The notes: a model not told the origin generated them from the letters alone. Shown: positions 39,830 through 49,911, counted from the first letter of the stretch. The stretch is 64,000 nt of DNA from CF-162 sp963667205 (GCA_963667205.1 OY762959.1:1550001-1614000); one strand, 5' to 3'. Numbers and translations are program-made.

Positions 39830-40171
39830 ATGACCCAGGAGCAGCTACCCAACTCGATCAAGGAAATCATGGATGGGATGCCGAGTGCGTTCCAGGCCGA
39901 CAAGGCAGCCGGCGCCAACGCCACGATCCAGTTCAACTTCACCGGCGACGAGCCGGGCAACTACACCGTCAAGGTAGCCGACGGCAAGTGTGAAGTGAAC
40001 GAGGGCACCGACGACAGCCCCACCGTCGCCATCAACTCGCCCTCCGACGTCTGGCTCAAGATCACTCGCCGCGAGCTCGACGGCGCGACGGCGTTCATGA
40101 GCGGCCAGTTCACCTTCACCGGTGACATGGGCGTGCTCATGCAGATGCAGAACTGGTTCCAGGCCGGATAA
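39830..40171 (+). CDS. SCP2 sterol-binding domain protein
   Basis: A single-domain protein of 113 residues: ATIQFNFTGDEPGNYTVKVADG, DSPTVAINSPSDVWLKI and GQFTFTGDMGVLMQMQNWF. The SCP2 fold binds hydrophobic ligands such as fatty acids or sterol-like lipids. The ribosome site is AGAAGGAGG. Monocistronic, with the convergent LCP gene after it. Confidence 0.9.
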   Translation: MTQEQLPNSIKEIMDGMPSAFQADKAAGANATIQFNFTGDEPGNYTVKVADGKCEVNEGTDDSPTVAINSPSDVWLKITRRELDGATAFMSGQFTFTGDMGVLMQMQNWFQAG

Positions 40172-40210
40172 CCACCGACCAGGCGAATTCAGGCCGGCGG
40201 CTGGCGCAAG

Positions 40211-41695
40211 TCAGCCGCCGGTTTGCGTTCCGGCGAAGCTGCCCAGCGGCAGGCGCACGTCCGCACCCAGCACGACGACGACCTCAGCGCTCGTATCCAG
40301 GAAGTCGGCCGCCCTCGCGTCCGATCCGCTGATCACGCGCCCGGCGGGCAGCCCCAGCCACTCCGCCATCTTCTCCGTCGTGTAGTCCGCGGCATCGTTG
40401 ACGTCGATCACGATCGTCGTGTCGTAGAGGTTGCCGTCGGCGAATTCGTCGATGAGGATCTGCTCTGCGCTGACACCCTTTCCGCGAAGGATGTCCGCGA
40501 AGTCGCCGGCCAGCTCCGGCACGACCGTGCTGTTGAGCACCTCCACCCGCGCGTACTCCGCGGCCAGGATACTGTCGCTGAAGACCTGCGCCTTCAGCTC
40601 CTCGAACTTCACCGGATCCCAGTTGAGGACGGCCGCCGGCCCGCAGTTGGTGCAGGGATAGGTGGCGTCGGCCGCCGAGACGGTCCGCAGGTCGTCGAGG
40701 CCGACCTGCGTCGCCAGCAGCGCCAAGCCGGGGACTTTGATCGCCGGGATGTTGGTGCGCACGGATTGCGTGTACTGGTCGTAGAGGCTCCTGGCCTTGC
40801 CGACGTCGAACAGGTCGAGGCTCAGCGCCTTTTGCGCCACGGCCTGCATCACATCCTGCTGCCGTTCGATGCGCTTGAAGTCGTCGTCGCTCTTGCGGAT
40901 CCGGGCGTAGGCGAGCGCGCGCTGGCCGTCCATGTGCTCGGTGCCCGGCACAAATTCCACCGGGTAGACGTTGCTGCAGAACGAGCAGTCTGCGTAGGCG
41001 GGATCGTAGGCGTACTTTTCGATCGTCACATCGATGCCACCGAGCTCGTCGATGATGTCGATGAAGCTCGCCCAGTTCATCACGACGTAGTAGTCGATCG
41101 GTATGCCGAAGTTGTAATCGATCGTGTCCATCGCCAGCTGCGCGCCGCCACCGGGATAGCCGCGCAGGGTGGTAAACTCGCCCATCTCGTAGGCCACGTT
41201 GATACGGGTCCGCGTGAAGACGCCGCCGTTGCCGTCGGGGATATCGACGAGCGTGTCGCGGGGGATCGAGAAGGCGCCGACCGTCTTGGCGAAGGGGTCG
41301 ATCGTGAAGATCACGACGCTGTCCGTGCGGTACGGCTCGTCGGAGGCGTCGTCGAGGCGCTGGTCGAGGCCGAGCAGGAGGATGTTGATGCGCTCGTCGA
41401 TCGTCTCCGCCCGGACCTGGTCAGAACCGCTATCGACGCCGGGCAGCGCCTGGACAACCGGGATGCGGAGCTCGTTGCCGGGCAAGAGCTCGTCGTCGAT
41501 CTGCGTCACCATCGCCGCGAACGCATAGAGCGAGAGCATCGCGAAGGCGAAGATCCCGGCGATGAGCGGGACGTTGAAGTGGCCTCGCTGCCGGTGCGCT
41601 CCGGTGTCGGTGGTGTCTCGCGGGTTCGGGTCGTTGGTCAAGCGGTTCTCTCGGGCATCAGGCCTCGTGACTGGGGCGGACGCTCCTGTGAGCAC
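40211..41695 (-). CDS. LytR-CpsA-Psr (LCP) family cell-envelope protein with LytR_C domain
   Basis: One membrane helix near residue 50 (IAGIFAFAMLSLYAFAAM), then an LCP domain: INILLLGLDQR, YRTDSVVIFTIDP, FSIPRDTLVDIP, RINVAYEMG and GGIDVTIE, with arginines in YARIRKSDDDFKRIERQQDV. The C-terminal 100 residues (VEVLNSTVVPELAGDFADIL) form a LytR_C domain. LCP enzymes transfer glycopolymers from lipid carriers to the cell wall. Four cysteines (CSFC, CTNC) in the extracytoplasmic part may form disulfides. The exact start within the first 20 residues is uncertain. Confidence 0.9.
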   Translation of the reverse strand: MLTGASAPVTRPDARENRLTNDPNPRDTTDTGAHRQRGHFNVPLIAGIFAFAMLSLYAFAAMVTQIDDELLPGNELRIPVVQALPGVDSGSDQVRAETIDERINILLLGLDQRLDDASDEPYRTDSVVIFTIDPFAKTVGAFSIPRDTLVDIPDGNGGVFTRTRINVAYEMGEFTTLRGYPGGGAQLAMDTIDYNFGIPIDYYVVMNWASFIDIIDELGGIDVTIEKYAYDPAYADCSFCSNVYPVEFVPGTEHMDGQRALAYARIRKSDDDFKRIERQQDVMQAVAQKALSLDLFDVGKARSLYDQYTQSVRTNIPAIKVPGLALLATQVGLDDLRTVSAADATYPCTNCGPAAVLNWDPVKFEELKAQVFSDSILAAEYARVEVLNSTVVPELAGDFADILRGKGVSAEQILIDEFADGNLYDTTIVIDVNDAADYTTEKMAEWLGLPAGRVISGSDARAADFLDTSAEVVVVLGADVRLPLGSFAGTQTGG

Positions 41696-41952
41696 CCACG
41701 ATCGTGTGCGATGACGTGCGGCGCGGGCAAGCCCGCCATCGGTTCATCTACGTCTGACAACGCGCCCACCGGGCCTGAAGTTCCGCGTCTCGGCGTCAGC
41801 GCCGATTCTACCGCGATCTCGTAACCGATTTGACCCGCCACTTTTCGCTAGCGTAGCATCGGCCTGAAAAGTGAGTCAACGAGTGCGCCCGAGCGCTTTC
41901 CGACCCACACGAACGCCATCCAGGGCGCTCTTGCACGCCGTATCTCTCGCCG

Positions 41953-44074
41953 ATGACCCTCTCCCCGCACGTCTTCCGTCGCCTCAGCCGCGGTGGCGTG
42001 CTGGCGGTCGCGCTCGCTGCAGTCTGGGGCTGCGGCGGTGGCGAGGCGCCGACTACAACCCCCTCACCCACGCAGTCCGGGCCGGTTATCTCGCCGGTAG
42101 CGTCGGGGACGGCGATCGACTTCGCGGAGGCAGCGCGCCTGTACTACGAGGGCGACTTCGAGGGGGCGCTGGCGATCTACTCCGCGGCCGTCGAGAACGG
42201 GAGCGATACTGAGCGGCAGGCCGGCCTCTGGGAGATCGCCCGCATCCAGGCTAGCCGAGGCGAACACGCCGATGCCGAGCGCAACCTGGAGCTCCTCCGT
42301 GCGTCCTCACCGGAGCACGAGACCGACCGGCGCGCGCTCCTGCTACTCGGCACGGTTGAGTTCGCGCAGGGCGACCTCGACGAGTCGCGCGAGGCGTTCG
42401 AAGCCTACGTCGAGACGAAGTCGCCGGCCGCGGCATACGCGCTCCTCGGGCTCGCGGACGTCGGAGTCGGCGGACGGCAACGCGGACGCCGCGCTGGAGC
42501 TGCTCAGCCGGGCGCTGCTGGGCGATCTGCCGGCCAGCGCGGAAGCCGACGCCAGGTTCACGATGGCAGCGCTATACGAGGCTGAGGGCGACGACGACGA
42601 CGCGTCCGCGACGCTGCTCGACCTCACAAACGCATCGCTGGATGTGACGGCGGCCGAGGCACTCTGGCGCCGCGGCAACCTCGAAGCCGCGCGCGGTAAC
42701 GAGGCCGAGGCGCAGTCCATGTATCGAACGCTCGTCCGGACGTACACGGCCTCTTCGCGCGCCCTCGACGCCCTCAACACCACTCAGGTGGCGACCGATC
42801 CCTTCATCACGACGTTCGACAGCGCGTACGTCTACTTCGTCCAGCGGATCAACGAGCTGGCGCGCAACGGATTCCAGCAGATCGTCGACAGCGCGCCGGG
42901 CACGACCGCCGCAGCCTGGCCGCACTACTACCTCGGTATCCTCTCGGAGCGTTTCTCGCTCTACGGCGACGCTCTCGTCCATTACGGCGCCGCGATCGCA
43001 CTCGTGCCGCCGGGCGTCGACAACGCCTTACGCGGGCAGGCGATGTGGGACCGCGCCACCGTCCTCGAACTGCAGGGCGACATCGACGGTGCGATCGCCG
43101 GGTTCGCCGCCGTTGGCGAGGTGCCGGGCGCCGCGCTCGCCGGCGAGGGCACGTTCCGGGCCGGACTCCTCGCCTACAACCTCGGCCGCAGCGACGCCGC
43201 GATCACCCACTGGACGCGCTTCTCAGAGGTGGCGGCCAGCGCCCACGAGCGGGTGCGCGCGCACTACTGGCTGGGCCTCGCGCATAGCGGCCTCGACAAC
43301 GCGCGGGCGGGGGAGGAGTTCGCCGCCGCTTCCGCCACCGATCCGATCGGCTACTACGGGCTCGTCGCTTCCGGGCGGGTCGATCCGGCGTTCTGCTGCC
43401 TGGACGGCGATCCGCCCGGGGACGACGCACACATCGTGTCGTGGCTGACCGTCATTATCGGCCCCGAGTTTGAGGCAGGCCGCGCCGTGCTCTTCGAGAG
43501 CGCTGCGTGGGGACGCGCCGTCGAGCTGCACGAGGCAGGGCTCTCGCAGCGCGCGGACGCTGAGTTCCAGGAGCTTCTGGAGGACGTGACCGGCGACTCG
43601 TGGCTCCTCTACCGCTTCGCCGAAGAGACGAGCGCCCTCGGCCTGCCCTGGATCTCGACGCTGGCGGCACAGCAGGAGAGCCTCTATTTCCCGCGCGCCG
43701 TCTCGTCCGCCGATGCGCTCGGCCTGACGCAAGTGATCCCGACGACGGCCGACGGCATCGCCGTGGCGCTGGAGGAGCCGGACTTCACTTACCTCGACCT
43801 CTTCCGGCCGAACGTCTCGATCCGCTTCGGCGCATACTACGTCGGCACGCAGCTCGCTGACTTCGGCGGCAACGTGAGAGCAGCCGTCGCCGCCTACAAC
43901 GGCGGCCCGTTCAACGCGGAGACGTGGCTGGCGGCAGCGGGCGGCGACAACGACGTCTTCGTGGAGACGATCACGTTCGCCGAGACTCGCTCCTACGTCG
44001 AACTGGTGCTGGAGAACTACGCGCTCTACCGCTACGCGTGGGGCCAGACGTCCCGCCCGGCGCTCTTGCCCTGA
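41953..44074 (+). CDS. Soluble lytic murein transglycosylase-like lipoprotein with TPR repeats (one frameshift)
   Basis: An N-terminal lipoprotein-type signal ends in VWGCGGG. A long helical TPR region (EAARLYYEGDFEGALAIY) precedes a C-terminal Slt domain: LAAQQESLYFPRAVSSADAL with the catalytic Glu, GLTQVIPTTADGIA, SIRFGAYYVGTQL and AVAAYNGGP. It cleaves peptidoglycan glycan strands. One extra base near 42465 shifts the frame between ALLGLADV and NADAALELLSRALLG. The family matches in both halves show this is one gene. Confidence 0.85.
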
Positions 44075-44143
44075 CGTTCGCTAGACCGGCACACGGCGCG
44101 GCGATACGATGATTGTGATTCCGTCACAGTCGGAGTTTTCGCC

Positions 44144-45016
44144 ATGCCTGACGCCATTTCCGTCCGAGTTCCCGCCACGAGTGCCAACGTGGGTCCGGGC
44201 TTCGATTGCCTGGGCCTGGCGCTCGATCTGTGGGGTACCGTCACCGTCCGCCGCTCCAGCGAGGCCACACAGGACGAGCCGATGGCGGCGATGGCGCTGA
44301 TCGGCGCGCGCCGGGTCTTCGAGCGCACGCACACCGACGCCTACGTGTGGCAAGTTTCGTACGAGGGGACGCTGCCGGTCGCGCGCGGCCTCGGCGCCAG
44401 CGCAGTCGCCCGCGTCGGTGGCATCGTCGCCGCGAACGAGCTGTCCGGCCGCAAGCTAGACCGGGAGGAGCTGCTGTATCTGGCGACTGAGCTGGAAGGC
44501 CACGCCGATAACGCCGCGCCCGCGCTCTTCGGCGGCTTCCAGGTCTCGGCGGCAGAAGGCGATCGTGTCCTCCACACCTCCGTGGCGCTGCCGGACGGGC
44601 TGCAAGCCGTGCTCTTCGTCCCCGAGATGCGCATGGCGACGAAGGACGCCCGGCGCGTCGTCCCGGACTCGCTCTCACGCGCCGACGCCGTGTTCAACAT
44701 CAGCCGCTCGTCGCTGCTGATCGCGGCGCTGGCGGGCGGGCGGCTCGACCTGCTGGACGCGGCGACGCAGGACCGGCTGCACCAGCGGCAGCGCGCGGAA
44801 CTGATGCCGGCGATGCTCCCGATCTTCGAGGCCGCCCGCCGAGCCGGCGCCCACTGCGCCTACCTCTCTGGCAGCGGCTCCACGATCTGCGCTCTGGCGA
44901 CAGAGAACGCGGAAGCGATCGGGGCGGCGATGAACGCGGCGGGCGCCGCCAACGACACACCCGGCGAGACGATCATCACGCGGCCGTCCGATAAGGGCGC
45001 CGAGGTGGTGGGCTGA
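44144..45016 (+). CDS. thrB: Homoserine kinase
   Basis: A GHMP kinase of 290 residues: VRVPATSANVGPGFDCLGLA, ATP loop LPVARGLGASAVARVGG, GHADNAAPALFGG and the C-terminal LSGSGSTICAL. It phosphorylates homoserine on the way to threonine. The loop has GLGASA where GLGSSA is usual. The stop overlaps the lysC start in a TGATG junction, so threonine and lysine pathway genes are coupled; hom and thrC are not in view. Confidence 0.94.
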   Translation: MPDAISVRVPATSANVGPGFDCLGLALDLWGTVTVRRSSEATQDEPMAAMALIGARRVFERTHTDAYVWQVSYEGTLPVARGLGASAVARVGGIVAANELSGRKLDREELLYLATELEGHADNAAPALFGGFQVSAAEGDRVLHTSVALPDGLQAVLFVPEMRMATKDARRVVPDSLSRADAVFNISRSSLLIAALAGGRLDLLDAATQDRLHQRQRAELMPAMLPIFEAARRAGAHCAYLSGSGSTICALATENAEAIGAAMNAAGAANDTPGETIITRPSDKGAEVVG

Positions 45017-46236
45017 TGGCGCTGATCGTCCAGAAGTACGGTGGCACGTCCGCCGGTAGCGCCGAGCGCATCAAGGCCGTCGCTGAGCGCATCGTCGCGC
45101 GCGTCAAGGGCGGCGACCGTCTCGTCGTCGTCGTTTCGGCGATGGGCCAGACGACCGACGAGCTGATCGCGCTGGCAGGCGAGATTACCGACAAGCCGGA
45201 AGCGCGGGAGATGGACCTCCTGCTCTCGACCGGTGAGATCGTCAGCTCGACGCTCCTGGCGATGGCGCTCAAGCACTCCGGCCAGCCGGCGCTGGCGCTC
45301 TCCGGGGCGCAGGCCGGCATCGGCACGGACCGGGTGTACGGCCGCGCGCGCATCCTCCACCTCGACCCGGCCCGCGTCCTGCGCGAGCTGGAGACCGGCG
45401 CGGTCGTGATCGTCGCCGGGTTCCAGGGCGTAACGGAGGAGATGGAGATCGCGACGCTGGGCCGCGGCGGCTCCGACACGACGGCGGTGGCGCTGGCGGC
45501 CGCGCTCAAGGCCGAGCGCTGCGAGATCTACACCGACGTCGACGGCGTCTACACCGCCGATCCGCGCATCTGCCCGGAGGCGCGCAAGCTATCGGAGGTC
45601 GGCTACGAGGAGATGTTGGAGCTGTCGACCTGGGGCGCGCGCGTGATGCACAACCGCGCGATCGAGCTGGCGGCGGTCTACGACGTGCCGGTCTACGTGT
45701 CGTCCAGCTTCAACGACGAGCCGGGTACACTGATTCACGGAGGCGCAACGATGGAGAAGGCGAACAAGGTGATGGGCATCGCTCACGATGAGGACGTAGC
45801 GCGGATCACGGTGCGCGGCGTGCCCGACCGCCCCGGCATCGCGGCGCACATCTTCGAACCGCTGGGCGAAGGCGGCATCAGCGTCGACACGATCGTCCAG
45901 AACGCCAGCGTCGAGCGGCTGACGGACCTCACGTTCACGGTCTCGCGGCCGCAACTGGACCAGGCGATGGCGATCATCAAGCCGATCGCAGCGGAGATCG
46001 AGGCGGGCGAGGTGATGGCGGACACGCACCTGGCGAAGGTGAGCCTCGTCGGCGCCGGCATGACGTCGGGGCCGGGTTACGCCGGGCGCATGTTCCGCAC
46101 GCTGTTCGAAGCGAAGATCAACATCGAGCTGATCACGACGAGCGAGATCCGCATCACCTGCCTAATCGACGAGAAGGACGTGCCCGCCGCGGTCAAGGCG
46201 CTGCACACCGCCTTCGAGCTGGCCGACGCGGCGTAG
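45016..46236 (+). CDS. lysC: Aspartate kinase
   Basis: A 406-residue aspartokinase starting VQKYGGTSAGSAERIK, with LSTGEIVSS, LGRGGSDTTAVALAA, TDVDGVYTADPR and two C-terminal ACT domains (ITVRGVPDRPGIAAHIFEPL; VSLVGAGMTSGPGYAGRMF). It makes aspartyl phosphate for lysine, threonine and methionine. The ACT pair suggests feedback control by these amino acids. The length fits the alpha-type subunit; an internal start for a separate beta subunit was not sought. Confidence 0.95.
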   Translation: MALIVQKYGGTSAGSAERIKAVAERIVARVKGGDRLVVVVSAMGQTTDELIALAGEITDKPEAREMDLLLSTGEIVSSTLLAMALKHSGQPALALSGAQAGIGTDRVYGRARILHLDPARVLRELETGAVVIVAGFQGVTEEMEIATLGRGGSDTTAVALAAALKAERCEIYTDVDGVYTADPRICPEARKLSEVGYEEMLELSTWGARVMHNRAIELAAVYDVPVYVSSSFNDEPGTLIHGGATMEKANKVMGIAHDEDVARITVRGVPDRPGIAAHIFEPLGEGGISVDTIVQNASVERLTDLTFTVSRPQLDQAMAIIKPIAAEIEAGEVMADTHLAKVSLVGAGMTSGPGYAGRMFRTLFEAKINIELITTSEIRITCLIDEKDVPAAVKALHTAFELADAA

Positions 46237-46327
46237 CTGCGCCTGTGCGCCAGTTTCACAACCTGCGCTACAATTGCCCCGCTGTCCTAGAGATCCGCAG
46301 GGAACCCATGACCCACGGAGGCCCTGA

Positions 46328-47340
46328 ATGACCACCGCGACCAAGCCCCTGAACGGGCCCAGGCTGTGGCTGCAGGCGCTCTACACGATCCCCCCGCGTC
46401 GACCCGGCTGAGGTCGACCCGCTCGCGCGCTGGCTGATCCCGGGCCGTGTCTCCGTCGCCATGATGAGCCTGATCTCGGCGATCATCGGCGGCCTGCTGG
46501 CGCTCTACGGCGACGAGTTCAGCATCGGTCTGCTCGTGCTGCTGGCAGGTCGGCCTGACGCTGGCCCACACCGGCAGCAACCTCGTCAACGACTTCTGGG
46601 ACTACTGCAACGGCATCGACACGCCGGACTCGCCGCGCGCCACCTACGGGCCGCACCCGTTCGTTGGCGAGAAGAACAACCGGCGCGAGTTCATGCTCGT
46701 GACGGGGATCGTCCTGGCGGCGGCAACAGCGATCGGCGTCTACCTGACGATCACGATCGGCCTCTGGGTGCTGGCGTTCGCGCTGGGCGGCGCCTTCGTG
46801 CCCATGTTCTACTCGGGAGGCCCGCTGCCACTCAAGTACTTCGGGATGGGCGAGGCCGCCGTCTTCGTCGTCTGGGGGCCGCTGATGATCGGCGGCTCGT
46901 ACTACGTGATGACGGAGAGCCTGCCAGCCTGGGTGCTGCTGGCGTCAGTGCCGTACGGCCTCGGCGTGACGACCGTGCTCTTCGGCAAGCACCTCGACAA
47001 GATCGGCTTCGACAGCTCCAAGGGCATCCGCACGATGCCGATCGTCCTCGGCGAGAGCCTTTCGCGGACCGTGACGGTCGTGCTCAGCGGCGGGATGTAC
47101 GCCTCGGCCGCGGCGCTGGCGGTGTGGCAGGAGATGTGGGCGCTCGCGCTCGTGATCGGCGCGCTGCCGCTGCTCTGGCAACTCTACCAGTTCTAGCGCA
47201 GGCCAAAGCCGGAGAAGGCGCCTGCGGGATACCCTGGCTGGCCGCTCTGGTTCGTCGCCATCGCCTTCATCCACAACCGCCGCTTCGGGATGCTCTTCAT
47301 CGCCGGCCTTGCGCTCCAGCTGGCCATCAACGAACTCTAG
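46328..47340 (+). CDS. UbiA-family prenyltransferase (two frameshifts and an in-frame TAG)
   Basis: A polytopic prenyltransferase resembling MenA. The first Asp-rich motif lies in NLVNDFWDYCNGIDTPDS, and the second in FGKHLDKIGFDSSKGIRTMP. The frame is lost by an extra C in a C-run near 46389 (IPRVDPAEVDPLARW follows), by an extra G near 46551 (LTLAHTGSNLV follows), and by TAG at 47194-47196 (LYQF, then RRPKPEKAPAGYPGWP to 47340). All segments look conserved, so sequence error is likely. The product may be a menaquinone or other isoprenoid precursor enzyme; no other quinone genes are nearby. Confidence 0.8.
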
Positions 47341-47362
47341 CGCGACCGGCTATACTCGCGCC

Positions 47363-48169
47363 GTGCACGCCTTCATCTGCCGCACCTGCGGCGTCCAGTA
47401 CCCGCCGTCCGACAAGCCGCCCGTGAGCTGCCTGATCTGCGAGGACGAACGGCAGTACGTCGGGCGCGGCGGCCAGGAGTGGGTGACGCCAGAGCAGCTG
47501 CGCGAGGGCAACTTCGCGAACCAGATCGTGCCGACGGACCCGGGCGTGACGAGCATCTTCACCGTGCCGCGCATCGCCATCGGCCAGCGCGCGGTCCTCG
47601 TGACGACGGAGGGCGGCAACTTCCTCTGGGACTCCGTCTCCTATCTCGATGACGATACGGTCGCGGCGGTGCGCGAACTGGGCGGCGTCCAGGGGATCTC
47701 GGTCTCGCACCCGCATTTCTACGCCGCCGTCGGTGCGTGGAGCGAGGCGTTCGGCGCGCCGGTCTACCTGCCGTCGGCTGACCGCGAGTACTTCGTCCGC
47801 ACCGACATCGACGTGACGTGGTACGAGGGCGCGCACGAACTCTGGCCGGGGCTGACGCTGGTACAGACGGGCGGCCACTTCGAGGGCAGCGCCGTGCTCC
47901 ATTGGGCCGGCGGCGCCGAGGGGCGAGGCGCCCTCTTCACCGGCGATTCGATCTCCGTCGCCGCGGACAGGCGCTGGCTGACGTTCATGCGCAGCTTCCC
48001 GAACTTCATCCCGCTGCCGGCCGCGAGCGTGAACGCGATCGTCGCCTCGCTGGACGGCTACGAGTTCGACCGCATCTACGGCGGCTGGTTCGGCAACGAC
48101 GTGCGGAAGGACGCTCGAGCGGCGGTCGCACGATCGGCGGCGCGCTACGTTCGCTGGGGCGGGGGCTAG
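47363..48169 (+). CDS. MBL-fold protein with N-terminal zinc ribbon
   Basis: The N-terminus has a zinc-ribbon pattern, CRTCGVQYPPS then CLIC. A metallo-beta-lactamase-like fold follows, with SHPHFYAAVGAW in place of a canonical HxHxDH, GGHFEGSAVLHW and FTGDSISVAADRRW. The substitution of the usual metal ligands suggests one metal or a non-hydrolytic role. The GTG start at 47363 is six bases after TATACT, indicating a leaderless mRNA. Function unknown. Confidence 0.78.
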   Translation: MHAFICRTCGVQYPPSDKPPVSCLICEDERQYVGRGGQEWVTPEQLREGNFANQIVPTDPGVTSIFTVPRIAIGQRAVLVTTEGGNFLWDSVSYLDDDTVAAVRELGGVQGISVSHPHFYAAVGAWSEAFGAPVYLPSADREYFVRTDIDVTWYEGAHELWPGLTLVQTGGHFEGSAVLHWAGGAEGRGALFTGDSISVAADRRWLTFMRSFPNFIPLPAASVNAIVASLDGYEFDRIYGGWFGNDVRKDARAAVARSAARYVRWGGG

Positions 48170-48309
48170 CCGACGCTTTTCGGCGTTCGGGAAGGGTGCG
48201 GCTCGCCGCGAACCGGGTTCCGGCCGGCGCCCTCCTCTGCTTGACCGCGAGTTATACTCGGCCCGCACCGGAGAGAGTGCGCCCCAACTCTCAGAAGGAA
48301 GGCCGCCCG

Positions 48310-48546
48310 ATGGACTACCGCCATCTCAACACAAGCGAGCCGCGGATCACGCTAGCATCTCTCGTGCTCCTCGCCGTCTTCGTGGCGGCGACCGCGTTCG
48401 TCGTCTGGGCGATCGTTGCGCAGCCGTGGAACTCCGACGAGGCCACCGTCATCGCGCCGGCGAGAGAGAACGTCGTGATTGAAGCGCCCACTGCTGACGG
48501 GCTCGCCGGCGAGCTCGACGTTCTTGTCCAACCACCGGCCGAGTAG
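48310..48546 (+). CDS. Small single-pass membrane protein
   Basis: A 78-residue protein beginning MDYRHLNTSEPRI with one membrane helix (ASLVLLAVFVAATAFVVWAI) and an acidic, probably outside-facing tail. The ATG follows AGAAGGAAGG with a good distance. No family recognised. Confidence 0.6.
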   Translation: MDYRHLNTSEPRITLASLVLLAVFVAATAFVVWAIVAQPWNSDEATVIAPARENVVIEAPTADGLAGELDVLVQPPAE

Positions 48547-48590
48547 CACGCGGCTGGCAACGAGTTCCGCCCGCCACGTACAATGACGCC

Positions 48591-48932
48591 GTGTCTGACT
48601 GCCTCTTCTGCAAGATCACCGAGGGCGAGATCCCGTCCGACCGGCTGTACGATGACGATCTCGTCGTCGTAATCCTCGATATCAGCCCGCGCGCGCCCCG
48701 TCACTTCCTGGTGGTCCCGCGAGAGCACATCGCAACGGCGAAGGACGTGCGAGGCGAGCACGGGCCGCTCCTCACCCGCATGTTCATGGCTGCCACCAGC
48801 GTGGCGGGGGAGGAAGGCATCGCTGACAGCGGCTTCCGCATCGCCTTCAACGTGGGCGAAGACGCCGGGATGACGGTGGACCACCTCCACATGCACGTCC
48901 TCGGCGGCCATCAGCTCGGCCCCGAAGGGTAA
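48591..48932 (+). CDS. HIT-family nucleotide hydrolase/transferase
   Basis: A 113-residue histidine-triad protein: CLFCKITEGEIPSD at the start, HFLVVPREHIATAKD and the catalytic triad HLHMHVLGG near the end. It hydrolyses nucleotide phosphoramidates or dinucleotide-type substrates. The GTG at 48591 is six bases after TACAAT, suggesting a leaderless mRNA. Confidence 0.94.
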   Translation: MSDCLFCKITEGEIPSDRLYDDDLVVVILDISPRAPRHFLVVPREHIATAKDVRGEHGPLLTRMFMAATSVAGEEGIADSGFRIAFNVGEDAGMTVDHLHMHVLGGHQLGPEG

Positions 48933-48975
48933 GGCGGAGCGCCCGTAACGCTAACCGCCGCCTGACATCACGTTA

Positions 48976-49004
48976 TTGACTCTTAAGAACATGTGTTCTA
49001 TTCT
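48976..49004 (+). promoter_or_regulatory. Promoter with LexA/SOS box in the spacer (prophage module, promoter 1)
   Basis: TTGACT at 48976-48981 and TATTCT at 48999-49004 have a 17-base spacer. GAACATGTGTTC (48987-48998) in the spacer fits the GAACN4GTTC SOS box of Gram-positive-type LexA. Repressor bound there would block polymerase until DNA damage. Confidence 0.75.
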
Positions 49005-49072
49005 AACTCCCTGCCCGCGTCCACAACCGGGGGGTTTCACGAGGGGGAGGATGCGGCGGATGGGAGGAGATC

Positions 49073-49411
49073 GTGACAGTTTCCTGGCGCGCCGCCGCGG
49101 CGGCGCTGGACGCGGGAACAGCCGTCTTCGCCGCTATCAACGCGGCGTACTTCGTCACGCGCCTCGCCGGCCCCGGCTCTGAGCCGGCGGCGCGGCGTGC
49201 GGCGGTCCTCGTACTCGCCGTCGTCAGCCTGGGAGCGCTCGTTGAAGCGCTCGTCCTGCTGTCGGCCTTCGCGGCGAGCGATCCGGCGCCCCTCCTCTCG
49301 TCGTCGCACTGGACGGCCGTGCGCCTGCTGGCCTGCGCCGGCAGCGGCGGCGTCTGCGCGCTGATCCTGCGCAGCATCTCCGACGGCTCCTCGGGATCGG
49401 AGGGAGGCTGA
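49073..49411 (+). CDS. Small membrane protein of the prophage-like module
   Basis: A 112-residue protein with two to three hydrophobic helices (FAAINAAYFVTRLAG; AAVLVLAVVSLGALVEALVL; VRLLACAGSGGVCALIL). The GTG start follows GGGAGGAG. It is the first gene after the LexA-box promoter. A holin-like role is possible from its size and position, but no family was recognised. Confidence 0.6.
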   Translation: MTVSWRAAAAALDAGTAVFAAINAAYFVTRLAGPGSEPAARRAAVLVLAVVSLGALVEALVLLSAFAASDPAPLLSSSHWTAVRLLACAGSGGVCALILRSISDGSSGSEGG

Positions 49412-49412
49412 C

Positions 49413-49595
49413 GTGGCCGAAGCAAGAGTCCTCCACCGCGCGATCGATACGCGACAGTGGGAAACGGCGGCGCTCTGCCTTCTCGTCGCCGTCGCCGAGG
49501 CCGCCAACCGCCTACCACCGCAGGCACTCGAGGAGATGCTCGAGCTGCTGGCCGCGAAGACGACGACACAGCGGCAGAGCCGGAAGCGGCGCTAG
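49413..49595 (+). CDS. 60-residue helical protein of the prophage-like module
   Basis: Starts GTG 49413, one base after the previous stop region, and reads AEARVLHRAIDTRQWETAAL with a leucine-rich amphipathic helix and a basic end (TTTQRQSRKRR). Its TAG overlaps the GTG of the next gene. No family recognised; the tight overlaps support coding. Confidence 0.55.
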   Translation: MAEARVLHRAIDTRQWETAALCLLVAVAEAANRLPPQALEEMLELLAAKTTTQRQSRKRR

Positions 49596-49911
49596 TGGGG
49601 GCGCGACGGAGCGCCGCCCGCGTCCGCGACTTCTACGCCACGGCGCTTACGGACGCCGAGCGCCTGCAACTCGCCGACGCCCGCGACGTCGACGGCCTGG
49701 ACGAGGAGATCGCGCTCCTACGGGTGCGCCTGCGTTCGGCGCTGGAAGAACGGCCGCAGGAATTCGACCTCCTGCGCGATGGCATCGCGCTGCTCGTGCG
49801 CGCGGTCGCCACGCAGTACCGCCTTTCGCCGAAGGCCCGCAAGGACCTGGCGGACCGGATGGCGGCTGTCCTCAAAGCGTCGGCGACCAGATCCTGCCGG
49901 CGGAACGCTAG
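49595..49911 (+). CDS. Candidate small terminase-like protein (frameshift near the end)
   Basis: The GTG start overlaps the previous stop (TAGTG). The product is helical and charged: VRDFYATALTDAERLQLADA, EEIALLRVRLRSAL and KARKDLADRMAAVLK. In the first frame it runs on to 49981 with arginine-rich, unlikely sequence. After one indel near 49880 it ends naturally as VGDQILPAER at 49911. Position two genes before a large terminase, size and helix content suggest a small terminase, but this is inference. Confidence 0.5.

Noticed and set aside
40223..41824. A 533-codon plus-strand frame opposite the LCP gene
   Set aside because: The opposite strand encodes an intact LCP domain with all motifs; this frame is rich in Arg/Asp/Val as antisense shadows are.
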